A stretch of DNA of 54,961 nucleotides, taken from assembly GCA_040905905.1 (NCBI GenBank), contig JBBDQN010000007.1, forward strand, positions 1-54,961. Reading direction: 5' to 3'. Below the pieces are notes generated by a model, which saw only the letters and a program-made list of their open reading frames with translations, searched no databases and was not told the origin of the DNA. This stretch comes from JAICND01 sp040905905. Its GTDB lineage: Bacteria; Actinomycetota; Acidimicrobiia; Spongiisociales; ZC4RG35. A program made the translations under genes and the position numbers. Positions 8,815-16,261 of this stretch are shown here, piece after piece (the first letter of the stretch is position 1; each line of letters opens with the position of its first letter).

Positions 8815-9584
8815 AGCGGGGTCACGTAGGCAGCGGTGATCCCGCCGTCGACGAGGAAATTGGTGCCCGTTGTGAACGAAGAATCATCAGAGGCCAGCCA
8901 CAACGCTGCCTGTGCCATCTCTTTGGCTTCGCCGAAGCGACCGAGGGGGACGTGGACGAGACGACGTTGTTTCTTTTCGTCGGTATCGAGGAACTTCATC
9001 AACAACTCGGTGTTGATTGGGCCTGGGCTGAGGGCGTTGACCCGAATGTTCTCGCGGGCATGGATCACCGCCAGCTCCCGGGTCATCGAGAGGACCGCGC
9101 CTTTGGATGCCGTGTAGGCCACCTGGGGAGTAGCCGCGCCCAAAGTTGCCACGAAAGAAGCCGTGTTGATGATCGAGCCACCACCTGCCCGTCGCAAAGC
9201 CGGTATTCCGTGTTTGCAGCCCAGGAAGACCCCTTTGGCGTTGATCGCCATGGTCAAATCCCAGACGGCCTCGTTGGTAGAGACCGCATCGTCATCGTCG
9301 GAGTGCATGATCCCGGCGTTGTTGAACAGGACGTTGAGCCGACCGAACTCCTCTTCGGCGGCGGCCACCATGGCGGCGGCATCGGCCCCTTTAGAGACAT
9401 CGGCGGTTACGGCGATCGCTCGACCCCCGGCGTCTGTCAGCAGACGGGCGGTCTCGACAGCCGCCTCCCGGTTGACGTCAACCACCACCACCTCAGCCCC
9501 CTCCGCCGCAAAGAGGACAGCCGACTCCCTACCTATCCCCGACCCGGCCCCGGTGATCAGGGCGACCTTGTTCTCAAGTCTCAC
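8811..9584 (-). CDS. SDR-family NAD(P)-dependent oxidoreductase
   Basis: Classical short-chain dehydrogenase of 257 residues. It has the cofactor motif TGAGSGIG near residue 11, the NNAG motif near 89, catalytic Ser (NTASF) and YTASK near 155, and the C-terminal SSFTTGTNFLVDGG. It lies 24 nt downstream of the GS-like ligase in the same direction, so co-transcription is likely. I infer oxidation of the alcohol group of a glutamylated amino alcohol to an aldehyde, but SDR specificity cannot be read from sequence. The GTG start sits inside a 7-bp tandem repeat, so the N-terminus MRLENK is partly encoded by repeat units. No Shine-Dalgarno is recognisable. Confidence 0.9.
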   Translation of the reverse strand: MRLENKVALITGAGSGIGRESAVLFAAEGAEVVVVDVNREAAVETARLLTDAGGRAIAVTADVSKGADAAAMVAAAEEEFGRLNVLFNNAGIMHSDDDDAVSTNEAVWDLTMAINAKGVFLGCKHGIPALRRAGGGSIINTASFVATLGAATPQVAYTASKGAVLSMTRELAVIHARENIRVNALSPGPINTELLMKFLDTDEKKQRRLVHVPLGRFGEAKEMAQAALWLASDDSSFTTGTNFLVDGGITAAYVTPL

Positions 9585-9613
9585 GTCTCAGGTCTCGCGT
9601 CTCACGGCTCAGA
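9572..9613. repeat. Six-unit 7-bp tandem repeat (TCTCACG-like)
   Basis: On the plus strand the units read TCTCAAG, TCTCACG, TCTCAGG, TCTCGCG, TCTCACG and GCTCAGA in strict 7-bp register. The array covers the start codon of the SDR gene and the stop codon of the GS-like gene. Two further units, TCTCACG and TCTCTGC, occur at 3357-3370 over the ALDH/amidotransferase junction. Confidence 0.85.
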
Positions 9614-10982
9614 TCCGCTCGAAGTAGCGCCACCGCTCCCAGTCGGTGACCGTGTTGTCGAAAGCCTCCTGTTCCTTGCGATAGAAATGGGTGTAGTGCG
9701 CCTGCACCTCCTCGCCAAACGCCTGGCGGACAAAGTCGGAGTACGCAAAGAGGTCGGTCGCATCACGCAAGGTGTAGGGCACCCGGGGTAGTTGGCGGGC
9801 CTGGTAGATATCGCCCGCGAACAGATCCGGAGGTTCTATCTCCTGCTCGAGGCCATCCAGACCAGCGGCCAGGATCGCCGCATAAACCAGGTAGGGGTTG
9901 CAGTCGGCACCGGCGATACGGCACTCGATGCGCAGGCTGTTGTCGTGGCCGACGACCCGGAAGCCGGCGGTGCGGTTGTCGTAGCTCCAGGCGATTCGGG
10001 TCGGTGCCCACGATCCATCTTGGTATCGCTTGTATGAGTTGATGGTCGGCGCCAGAAAAGGCATCAACTCGGGGACATGGGCCATCCACCCACCGAGGAA
10101 GTGACGGAACACCGGACTCACGTGGACGGGTCCGGCGTCGAGCGAGCCCGGGAAGGCGTTGGTGTCCTTCTTCCAAAGGCTGAGATGGACATGGCATGAG
10201 GAACCGGCCTCGGCCATGTTGGGTTTGGCCATAAACGTCACACTCACCCCGAGCCCCTCGGCAATCTCTTTCATCGCCAGCTTCATGATCGTGTGGCGAT
10301 CGGCCATGGTCAGCACGTCCGCAAAGCGAATATTCATCTCGTGTTGGCCCCGGCCCCACTCGCCCTTGGAATTCTCGACCGGAATTCCCGAGGCGGCCAG
10401 GTGGCGGCGTACGGCCCCGTTGTAGTGCTCCTCCCGGGTCCCTTGCAGCAGGTGGTAGTCCTCGATGTACCAGCCAGCAGGTTTGAGGTCGTTATAGCGA
10501 TGTGCGGCGGCTTCCTGATACGAGTCCTGGAAGAGGAAGTATTCGAGCTCGGAGGCGCCCTTCGCCGTGTATCCGGACTCTGCCGCCCGTTGCAGTTGAT
10601 GTCTGAGGATCGACCGGGGAGCCACACCCACATGGTTGTCGTGGTGAGGATCATGCAAGTCACACAACACCAGCGCCGACCGATCAAGCCACGAGGCCAT
10701 CCGCAGGGTGGAAAGGTCAGGCACCATATGGAAGTCGCCGTAACCGAGTTCCCAGTTTGCATAGGAGTACCCAGGAACTGGCTCCATCTCCATGTCGACG
10801 GTGAGCAGGTAGTCGCACCCATGGGTGCCTTCCTCCAGCACCTCGTCGAGAAAGTGGAGGGCGTCGAAGCGCTTGCCGTGGACGCGTCCGTAATGGTCGG
10901 TGAAACCCACCACCACGGTGTCGATTTCACCGGAGGCAGCCCGCTCCGCCAACTCGTCAACGGTCAACATTCCGCGGACCAT
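9609..10982 (-). CDS. Glutamine-synthetase-like gamma-glutamylamine ligase
   Basis: GS-family protein of 457 residues with the fold's metal and substrate motifs in order: SELEYFLF, GRGQHEMNIRF, GSSCHVHLSL, NSYKRYQDGSWAPT, and the RIECRIAGADCNPYL segment near the C-terminus. It departs from true GS (the equivalent of GSGMH is GSSCH, and the Asp50/Ser ammonium pocket is not recognisable). That is typical of GlnA-like enzymes which glutamylate polyamines or ethanolamine (PuuA, GlnA3, GlnA4). Divergent from an ethanolamine-type permease and upstream of an SDR, it most likely makes a gamma-glutamyl amide from an imported amine. The ATG follows a strong GGAGGAGGAGG. True ammonia-assimilating GS is probably the separate gene at 41163. 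Confidence 0.85.
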   Translation of the reverse strand: MVRGMLTVDELAERAASGEIDTVVVGFTDHYGRVHGKRFDALHFLDEVLEEGTHGCDYLLTVDMEMEPVPGYSYANWELGYGDFHMVPDLSTLRMASWLDRSALVLCDLHDPHHDNHVGVAPRSILRHQLQRAAESGYTAKGASELEYFLFQDSYQEAAAHRYNDLKPAGWYIEDYHLLQGTREEHYNGAVRRHLAASGIPVENSKGEWGRGQHEMNIRFADVLTMADRHTIMKLAMKEIAEGLGVSVTFMAKPNMAEAGSSCHVHLSLWKKDTNAFPGSLDAGPVHVSPVFRHFLGGWMAHVPELMPFLAPTINSYKRYQDGSWAPTRIAWSYDNRTAGFRVVGHDNSLRIECRIAGADCNPYLVYAAILAAGLDGLEQEIEPPDLFAGDIYQARQLPRVPYTLRDATDLFAYSDFVRQAFGEEVQAHYTHFYRKEQEAFDNTVTDWERWRYFERI

Positions 10983-11151
10983 CGCCTCCTCCTCCTCACC
11001 AAAGACTCCAGACAGGACGGCCGGAAGCGTAGGGGGAAGGGCGTCATCGCGTCGTCAGAGAGGCCCTCCAAAAATCAACGCCTCCAGACGACGCCGCCTC
11101 ATGCTGAATTCCTAGAGTCCGAGCCAACCAACCGGCTGAGGAGGAGAGAGC

Positions 11152-12675
11152 ATGGCCACCGAACGGAAGGTCGGCTCGGTCACTTACACGGACGTCGACA
11201 AGCAGTATTTCGAAGAGCGCGGTCTTCGACGCCACGCCGGCGTCTGGTCGCTCTGGGCCCTGGGTGTGGCCGCGGTCATTTCGGGCGACTTCTCGGGGTG
11301 GAACCTTGGCCTCCATGTCGGTGGCTTTGGTGGGTTGCTTGTCGCGACAGTGGTCATCACGGTCATGTATTTCGGCCTTTGCTACAGCATCGCCGAGATG
11401 TCACCCGCCCTCCCCCACACCGGTGGCGCCTACTCCTTCGCCCGGTCGGCGATGGGACCGTGGGGTGGGTTCATAACCGGCTTGGCCGAGAACATCGAGT
11501 ACGTGGTGACGACAGCGGTGGTCGGCACTTTTGCTGCCGCCTACGCCCGTCCGGTGTTCGCGGAGCTGTTGAACTTCGACCTCGCCGAGCTCTGGTGGCT
11601 TGTGATCTTTTATGTGCTCTTCGTTGGCCTCAACGTCATCGGAATCGAAGCAACCATGCGCTTCTCGGTGTTCATCTGCTTCTTGTCGCTGGCCGTGCTG
11701 GCCGTGTACTTCGCGATCGCACTGTTCAACTTCGATTTCGCCAGATTGACCGATATCGAACCAGCGGCGGGCGGAACCCCGTTCTTACCGTTTGGGGTCG
11801 GTGGCATCTTCGCCGCCCTGCCGTTTGCGATCTGGTTCTACCTGGCGATCGAAGAGCTGCCGCTGGCAGCCGAGGAGTCGATGGACCCCAAGCGCGATGT
11901 GCCGCGGGCGACAATCTGGGGCCTGGTGACCCTCGTCATCACCGGCTTCCTCGTCCTCTTTCTCAATACCGGTGTGACTGGGGCGGAGGCAATCAGGGAG
12001 TCAGGTGAACCACTCCTCGACGGGTTCCGAGTCATTCTTGGCAGCGAGACCGGAGCGGCGTTGTTGGGCTTGGCCGCGCTCTCGGGCCTGATCGCCAGCT
12101 TCCACACGATCATCTACGCCTACGGCCGCAACATCTATTCGCTCTCGCGGGCCGGTTACTTCCCTAAGTGGATGTCTGTCACCCACGGGACCCGCAAGAC
12201 CCCGTGGTTGGCCCTCTTGTTGGGGGCTCTGGTCGGAATCGTCTTGGCCCTGATTCTCCAGTGGGCCGGTGGCCAGGACTCCGGGTTCGCATCAACGGTG
12301 TCCGGAGCCCTGCTCAACATGGCTGTCTTCGGTGCCGTGATCTCGTATGCGATGCAATGTGTGGCCTTCGTGCTGCTGCGGAGGAGGATGCCAACCATCA
12401 CGCGGCCTTATCGGAGTCCAATGGGCGTACCCGGTGCGGTCATCGCCGGGATCATCGCCTCGATAGCCCTGGTGGCAACGTTCCTCGACCCGGGCTATCG
12501 CCCGGGCGTCTATGGAGTGGCGATCTGGTTCGTGCTGGCGATTGCCTACTTCGGCCTGTCGGGCCGGAACAAGCTGGTCCTCTCTCCTGAGGAGGAGTTT
12601 GCGATGACCCTGGGCGAGCACGGCCATCCCGAGACCGAGGGCTACGGGACCACCACCGTCGCCGAAACTAAATAG
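11152..12675 (+). CDS. Ethanolamine-type APC permease
   Basis: APC-superfamily transporter of 507 residues with about 12 transmembrane helices. The N-terminal half contains SGDFSGWNLGL, EMSPALPHTGGAYSFAR, MGPWGGFITGLAENIEYV and later AIEELPLAAEES, a pattern I associate with ethanolamine permeases (Eat family). The last about 25 residues are hydrophilic and cytoplasmic. It has a GAGGAGAG Shine-Dalgarno and is divergent from the GS-like ligase, so uptake and glutamylation are probably co-regulated. Substrate could also be another short amine or amino acid. The 3' end overlaps the convergent hypothetical gene by 8 bp. Confidence 0.88.
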   Translation: MATERKVGSVTYTDVDKQYFEERGLRRHAGVWSLWALGVAAVISGDFSGWNLGLHVGGFGGLLVATVVITVMYFGLCYSIAEMSPALPHTGGAYSFARSAMGPWGGFITGLAENIEYVVTTAVVGTFAAAYARPVFAELLNFDLAELWWLVIFYVLFVGLNVIGIEATMRFSVFICFLSLAVLAVYFAIALFNFDFARLTDIEPAAGGTPFLPFGVGGIFAALPFAIWFYLAIEELPLAAEESMDPKRDVPRATIWGLVTLVITGFLVLFLNTGVTGAEAIRESGEPLLDGFRVILGSETGAALLGLAALSGLIASFHTIIYAYGRNIYSLSRAGYFPKWMSVTHGTRKTPWLALLLGALVGIVLALILQWAGGQDSGFASTVSGALLNMAVFGAVISYAMQCVAFVLLRRRMPTITRPYRSPMGVPGAVIAGIIASIALVATFLDPGYRPGVYGVAIWFVLAIAYFGLSGRNKLVLSPEEEFAMTLGEHGHPETEGYGTTTVAETK

Positions 12676-13057
12676 CGGCTCGGTCCGGAGCTTCGAGGGC
12701 CCGGTTGAGGGCGTTGAGGACGGCTTTGGCCGTGGCCATCACCGGGTCGCCTCCCTGGACGACTGCGCTCCCGACCAGGTCGTGACCGTCTTCCCGCACC
12801 TGGGCCAGCGCGACTTTTACGGCGCCCAACTCCGAAGTGGCGACCGCCCTGAGATCGAGGGCAAGGCCCGGGGCAATTGCTTGCAGCGCTCTCAAGGTGG
12901 CCTCCCCCACCAGACGGGCACGATGAATCGGGTCACCGTCTCCCTCCGCCCGACCCGTGTGGCGGTCGTGAACAAGGGTCAGGGTCACTTCCACCACAGC
13001 CTGAGTGCCAAGTAGATGCTGATCGATGGATGAGAGCGCCGGGCGTGATCTGGACAT
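12668..13057 (-). CDS. Conserved small actinobacterial protein of unknown function
   Basis: About 129 residues from the ATG at 13057 (a TTG at 13078 is an alternative). The protein has a beta-rich N-terminal half (QAVVEVTLTLVHDR) followed by an Arg/Ala-rich helix (RLVGEATLRALQAIAP), a second strand set and a final helix (KAVLNALNRALE). This alternation suggests a compact alpha/beta domain of the kind often found as an uncharacterised actinobacterial protein. No signal peptide, membrane segment or catalytic motif is visible. It is convergent with the permease (8-bp overlap) and divergent from mscL. I do not assign a function. Confidence 0.65.
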   Translation of the reverse strand: MSRSRPALSSIDQHLLGTQAVVEVTLTLVHDRHTGRAEGDGDPIHRARLVGEATLRALQAIAPGLALDLRAVATSELGAVKVALAQVREDGHDLVGSAVVQGGDPVMATAKAVLNALNRALEAPDRAAI

Positions 13058-13128
13058 GAGGCAGGTTAACGACTGCAACGCACCGTTCCGGGCGAGCGAG
13101 GTATCTTCGCGACAACAAGGAGGCTTAG

Positions 13129-13476
13129 TCGCTCAAAGAGTTTCGTGAATTCATCAACAGGGGCAACCTCATCGACCTGGCCGTGGCATTCGTTATCGGT
13201 GTCGCCTTTGCCGGGGTGGTTTCAACCTTGACCCAGGGGATCGTGACTCCATTGATCGGCCGCATCTTCAGCATCGAACGTCTTCAGGATTGGTTGGTCG
13301 CCGGTGACATCCAACTCGGTGCCTTCCTGGCTGCTCTGATCAACTTCGTTGTGGTGGCTTTTGTGATGTTCTTAGTGGTCAAGGCGTACAACAAAATGAA
13401 GAAACCGGTCGAGGCCGCCGAAGCCGAGGAGATCCTGCTGCTGCGCGAGATACGCGACTCGCTCCGGCGGTCATAA
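13129..13476 (+). CDS. mscL: Large-conductance mechanosensitive channel MscL, start codon apparently lost
   Basis: Pentameric membrane tension valve. From 13129 the frame encodes about 115 residues: the N-terminal helix (LKEFREFINRGN), TM1 (LIDLAVAFVIGVAFAGVV), a periplasmic loop, TM2 (LINFVVVAFVMFLVV) and a charged C-terminal helix. An ideal Shine-Dalgarno AAGGAGG (13117-13123) sits 5 nt before the position where family alignment puts Met1. The codon there is TCG, not NTG, and an in-frame TAG precedes it. A T-to-C change from TTG, or one extra C within GTG, would explain it. The next legal start, GTG at 13183, would delete the amphipathic N-helix and half of TM1. It could be an assembly error, a non-canonical start or a fresh pseudogene. 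Confidence 0.85.
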   Translation, partial: SLKEFREFINRGNLIDLAVAFVIGVAFAGVVSTLTQGIVTPLIGRIFSIERLQDWLVAGDIQLGAFLAALINFVVVAFVMFLVVKAYNKMKKPVEAAEAEEILLLREIRDSLRRS

Positions 13477-13488
13477 GCGTCACATTTC

Positions 13489-13530
13489 TTGACCTATCGG
13501 GCCTCACCCACTACCATGCTATACATGGTA
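13489..13530 (+). promoter_or_regulatory. Predicted leaderless promoter and palindromic operator of the PadR gene
   Basis: A -35-like TTGACC (13489-13494) and a -10-like TACCAT (13512-13517) are separated by 17 bp. The expected transcription start falls on or next to the ATG at 13525, so the mRNA would be leaderless; no Shine-Dalgarno is present. A perfect inverted repeat, TACCATG (13512-13518) and CATGGTA (13524-13530) with a 5-bp centre, covers the -10 and the start codon. Its position suggests autorepression by the encoded PadR protein. Confidence 0.6.
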
Positions 13531-13878
13531 TCTAGGAGCGCAGGGCACGACCGCAGCTCCCAGCTCTTGAAAGGAGTGCTCGATATGTGCCTCTTGGCGG
13601 TTATCTCGGAAGAGCCGACTTACGGCTACGAGATGGCCCGCAAGTTGCAGGAACGCGGGCTCAATCTGGTTTCAGAAGGCAGCATCTACCCCCTGCTCTC
13701 CCGGCTCCAGAAGCAGGGCTTGGTCGACGGATACCTGGTCGAGTCAGCGGGCGGGCCGGCTCGCAAGTACTACCGCCTCGCCACCCCAGGCCGCCGGGCT
13801 CTGGAATCTTGGACCGCCGATTGGCGGGCGTTGGCGACGGGAGTTGACGGAGTGCTCACAGGAGGCGGGGATGGCTGA
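13525..13878 (+). CDS. PadR-family transcriptional regulator
   Basis: Winged-helix regulator of 117 residues from the ATG at 13525. It has the standard PadR core: LLKGVLDMCLLAVISEEPTYGYEMARKL, the recognition helix EGSIYPLLSRLQKQGLV and the wing ARKYYRLATPGRRAL. A dimerisation helix would follow but is short here. Such proteins usually repress their own gene and linked membrane genes. The next gene starts 8 nt before its stop codon, and that gene has an N-terminal domain of the type often encoded beside PadR regulators. The palindrome over its start is the obvious operator candidate. Confidence 0.92.
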   Translation: MVSRSAGHDRSSQLLKGVLDMCLLAVISEEPTYGYEMARKLQERGLNLVSEGSIYPLLSRLQKQGLVDGYLVESAGGPARKYYRLATPGRRALESWTADWRALATGVDGVLTGGGDG

Positions 13879-14665
13879 TCGCTGGGATCTGATTCGGGTC
13901 GTAGAGAGTTGCGAGCGTTATTGGCGCGAGACCGGTGTTCCCCATCGGGCCTCCACCGAAATGCGGCTGCAACTCGAAGAGCACCTCAACTCCGCCATGG
14001 CCAGCGGGCGACCGATCGAGTCGGTGATCGGTACGAGCTTGGCCGAGTTCGCCGAGAACTGGGCATCGGAGTATCGCCTCCAGCCCACGGCAACCTGGGA
14101 TGACGTGACGAGTGGTAGGACGGGTCGTGATCGAGCGGCCCGCCGGGAATTGATCACATATGGCGCCGGGATCACCTTGGTGGTGGCCGCGGTGGCACTG
14201 GCCGCAAACGGAGGTGACCAAGTGGAGAACGACGTCTGGCGATGGTTGTGGACGGCCTTTGCCGTGGTTATGGGGATCGGAGAGATCTTCACAGCAGGAT
14301 TCTTTCTGCTCCCTTTCGCCATCGGCGCAGCTGCCGCGGCCGTCCTGGCCTGGTTGGGTGTAGCTCTGCTCCCGCAGTGGCTGGTCTTCTTTGGGGTTTC
14401 GCTGGTGGCGATGGTCTATCTGCGCCGTTTCATCGCCCGCCAGGACCAGGGTGACCAGCCGGCAGTCGGGGCCAACCGCTGGGCCAATCTCAGAGGCACG
14501 GTCCTGGAGACGATCGATCCGATCGCCGTCACCGGACTGGTCAAGATCGGCGGTGAGGAATGGCGGGCAACCACCGAAGGTCCACCCATCCCTGCCGGGA
14601 CCGAGGTCGTGGTGAAGGAAGTCCGGGGCGCCCGCCTGCTGGTGGTCCCCAAAGAAGAAGTGTGA
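13871..14665 (+). CDS. HAAS-like domain / NfeD fusion membrane protein
   Basis: 264 residues from the ATG at 13871, which has AGGAGG six bases upstream and overlaps the padR stop by 8 bp. Residues 1-75 form a helical domain (LQLEEHLNSAMASGRPIESVIG, then FAENWASEY) resembling the HAAS/DUF1700-type domain found next to PadR regulators. A membrane segment (about 95-110) leads to a short-form NfeD: WTAFAVVMGIGEIFTAGFFLLP and a second helix pair, then a C-terminal OB-fold (GTVLETIDPIAVTGLVKIGG ... GARLLVVP). NfeD proteins partner with SPFH/stomatin proteins, and an SPFH gene follows 41 nt downstream. The fusion would tie a PadR-linked sensor domain to membrane-microdomain machinery. The HAAS assignment is by pattern only. 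Confidence 0.8.
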   Translation: MADRWDLIRVVESCERYWRETGVPHRASTEMRLQLEEHLNSAMASGRPIESVIGTSLAEFAENWASEYRLQPTATWDDVTSGRTGRDRAARRELITYGAGITLVVAAVALAANGGDQVENDVWRWLWTAFAVVMGIGEIFTAGFFLLPFAIGAAAAAVLAWLGVALLPQWLVFFGVSLVAMVYLRRFIARQDQGDQPAVGANRWANLRGTVLETIDPIAVTGLVKIGGEEWRATTEGPPIPAGTEVVVKEVRGARLLVVPKEEV

Positions 14666-14706
14666 ACAGGTTTGCTCAGAACACAGGTCGCTAGTTAGAG
14701 GAGAAG

Positions 14707-15627
14707 ATGCAGATGGACCCGGTCGTATTCCTATTCGTGGTGGTAGCAGCCGCCTTGATTCTGGTGGCCGCCACCGGATTCCGGGTGGTACGTCCCTTCG
14801 AGAAAGGACTCGTCGAGTTCCTGGGAAGGTACGAGAAGACGGTTGACTCCGGTCTGCGGTGGGTAATGCCGTTCGTCAAACGGCTGACCAAAGTCGATAT
14901 GCGCGAGCAGGTGGTCGACGTTCCTCCGCAGGAGGTCATCACCAAGGACAACGTGGCGGTGACGGTTGATGCTGTCATCTACTACGAGGCGACCGACCCC
15001 GTGAAGCTGAAGTACAACGTCGCCAACTTCGTGCTGGCGGCCACCAAACTCGCCCAGACCAACCTGCGCAACGTCGTCGGCGATCTCGACCTTGACACCG
15101 CTCTCACCTCGCGCGACATCATCAATGCCAAGCTCCGCCAGATCCTCGACGATGCCACCGACAAATGGGGCACCCGGGTGGTTCGGGTAGAGATCCAGCG
15201 GATCGAGCCGCCGGCTGACGTCACCGAAGCGATGCATCGCCAGATGAAGGCCGAACGCGACCGACGGGCGGTCGTTACCGAAGCCGAGGGCGAGAAGACC
15301 GCCCGGGTCTTGAAGGCCGAAGGTCTCAAACAGAGCCAGATCATCGAAGCCGAAGGCCAGGCCGAAGCCATCAAGAGAGTGGCCGATGCCGACCGGTATC
15401 AGAAAGAGACCGTGGCCGAGGGTGAGGGAAGAGCGATCGAGCGGGTATTTGCCGCCATCCACAATGGCAACCCCACGCCAGACCTTGTGGCCATCCGCTA
15501 CCTCGAGGCACTCCAGGGAATCGCCAACGGCCAGGCCACCAAGATCTTCTTGCCTCTGGACACGGCCGGTGTCCTGGGCGGGGTTGCCGCGGTCGGCGAG
15601 CTGTGGAAGGACTCGCAGAAAAGCTAG
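14707..15627 (+). CDS. SPFH/stomatin-family membrane protein
   Basis: 306 residues: one N-terminal membrane helix (VVFLFVVVAAALILVAATG), the stomatin core (GLVEFLGRYEKTVDSGLRWV; VDMREQVVDVPPQEVITKDN; the R-x2-VG-x2-DLD segment) and a C-terminal coiled coil rich in Ala/Glu (KAEGLKQSQIIEAEGQAEA). Such proteins oligomerise at the inner membrane and scaffold proteases or NfeD. It is the last gene of the PadR/HAAS-NfeD/SPFH operon, with AGAGGAG before the ATG, and is followed within 2 nt by a strong hairpin terminator. Confidence 0.95.
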   Translation: MQMDPVVFLFVVVAAALILVAATGFRVVRPFEKGLVEFLGRYEKTVDSGLRWVMPFVKRLTKVDMREQVVDVPPQEVITKDNVAVTVDAVIYYEATDPVKLKYNVANFVLAATKLAQTNLRNVVGDLDLDTALTSRDIINAKLRQILDDATDKWGTRVVRVEIQRIEPPADVTEAMHRQMKAERDRRAVVTEAEGEKTARVLKAEGLKQSQIIEAEGQAEAIKRVADADRYQKETVAEGEGRAIERVFAAIHNGNPTPDLVAIRYLEALQGIANGQATKIFLPLDTAGVLGGVAAVGELWKDSQKS

Positions 15628-15628
15628 T

Positions 15629-15692
15629 AAAACCGCGAACCCTGGGTTCACGGGCCCATAAGTGGGCTCTACAACCCGGGGTTCGGGGTTTT
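15629..15692. terminator. Long bidirectional hairpin terminator
   Basis: Outer arms 15629-15648 and 15673-15692 pair with two mismatches; an inner stem GGGCCCA (15652-15658) / TGGGCTC (15663-15669) extends it. The arms begin AAAACC and end GGTTTT, so each strand finishes in a T-run. It lies exactly between the convergent SPFH and lipoprotein genes and overlaps the stop codon of the latter by 2 nt. Confidence 0.9.
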
Positions 15693-16203
15693 AGGGGTTG
15701 CGGAGGATCGAGGCGAGGCTCAGTTCGACTTCTTCGGCGTCGACGGGTGGGTAGAAGACCATCGTATAGAGGTCACATCGTTGGCCCTCTTCCTCGAACC
15801 AGGCCGCTACCCACCGACCATCATTAAAAGGGCCCACCACGGCTCGGGAGCCAGCGACGTCAACTTCTCCTCGTTCGCCGGGCCACTCCTCCGGGGGCAG
15901 GGTGCCCCGAATCAGCGCTACCGCCACCTCCCCGGCCGCATCAACCCAAAGAATGGAAGTTGTGCCACCAATCGAGGTGAGGTCATCGAGTTCGACCGCA
16001 TCGGCGGGAGCAGGGTCGACCGACACCCTCTGGGGCAGACGCCGCACCGCGTAGGGCACGGTCGGACACTCGGGGGGCAGCGTTGTGGTGGGGGCGGAAG
16101 CGGAGGTCTGGCTAGTTGTGGTTCCGGCAGTTGTGGTCACCGGGTCAGCAGGACCGCTGCACCCGGCGACTACGACAGCCGTCAATAACAGAGTCCGCCT
16201 CAT
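15691..16203 (-). CDS. Predicted secreted lipoprotein of unknown function
   Basis: 170 residues from the ATG at 16203. The N-terminus MRRTLLLTAVVVAGCSG is a lipoprotein signal peptide with lipobox VAGC. It is followed by a Ser/Thr-rich linker (TTTAGTTTSQTSASAPTTTLPP) and a globular domain with paired cysteines (PPEC and QRC). The globular part (WVDAAGEVAVALIRG and WVAAWFEEEG) suggests a beta-sandwich, but I recognise no family. It is anchored outside the membrane. It stands alone, divergent from the M20 peptidase and convergent with the SPFH gene. Confidence 0.75.
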   Translation of the reverse strand: MRRTLLLTAVVVAGCSGPADPVTTTAGTTTSQTSASAPTTTLPPECPTVPYAVRRLPQRVSVDPAPADAVELDDLTSIGGTTSILWVDAAGEVAVALIRGTLPPEEWPGERGEVDVAGSRAVVGPFNDGRWVAAWFEEEGQRCDLYTMVFYPPVDAEEVELSLASILRNP

Positions 16204-16261
16204 GTCTTCAACACTAGGACCGAGGTGGAACAAGCCCTGGCCGCTCAATTATGGTGAAGAG

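Noticed and set aside
10293..12008. A 571-codon plus-strand open frame across the GS-like gene and the permease
   Set aside because: It runs antisense to the GS-like gene and out of frame with the permease, both of which have clear motifs. High GC produces such frames.
14731..15651. A 306-codon minus-strand frame opposite the SPFH gene
   Set aside because: The plus strand encodes a clear SPFH protein over the same span; the antisense product has no recognisable domain.
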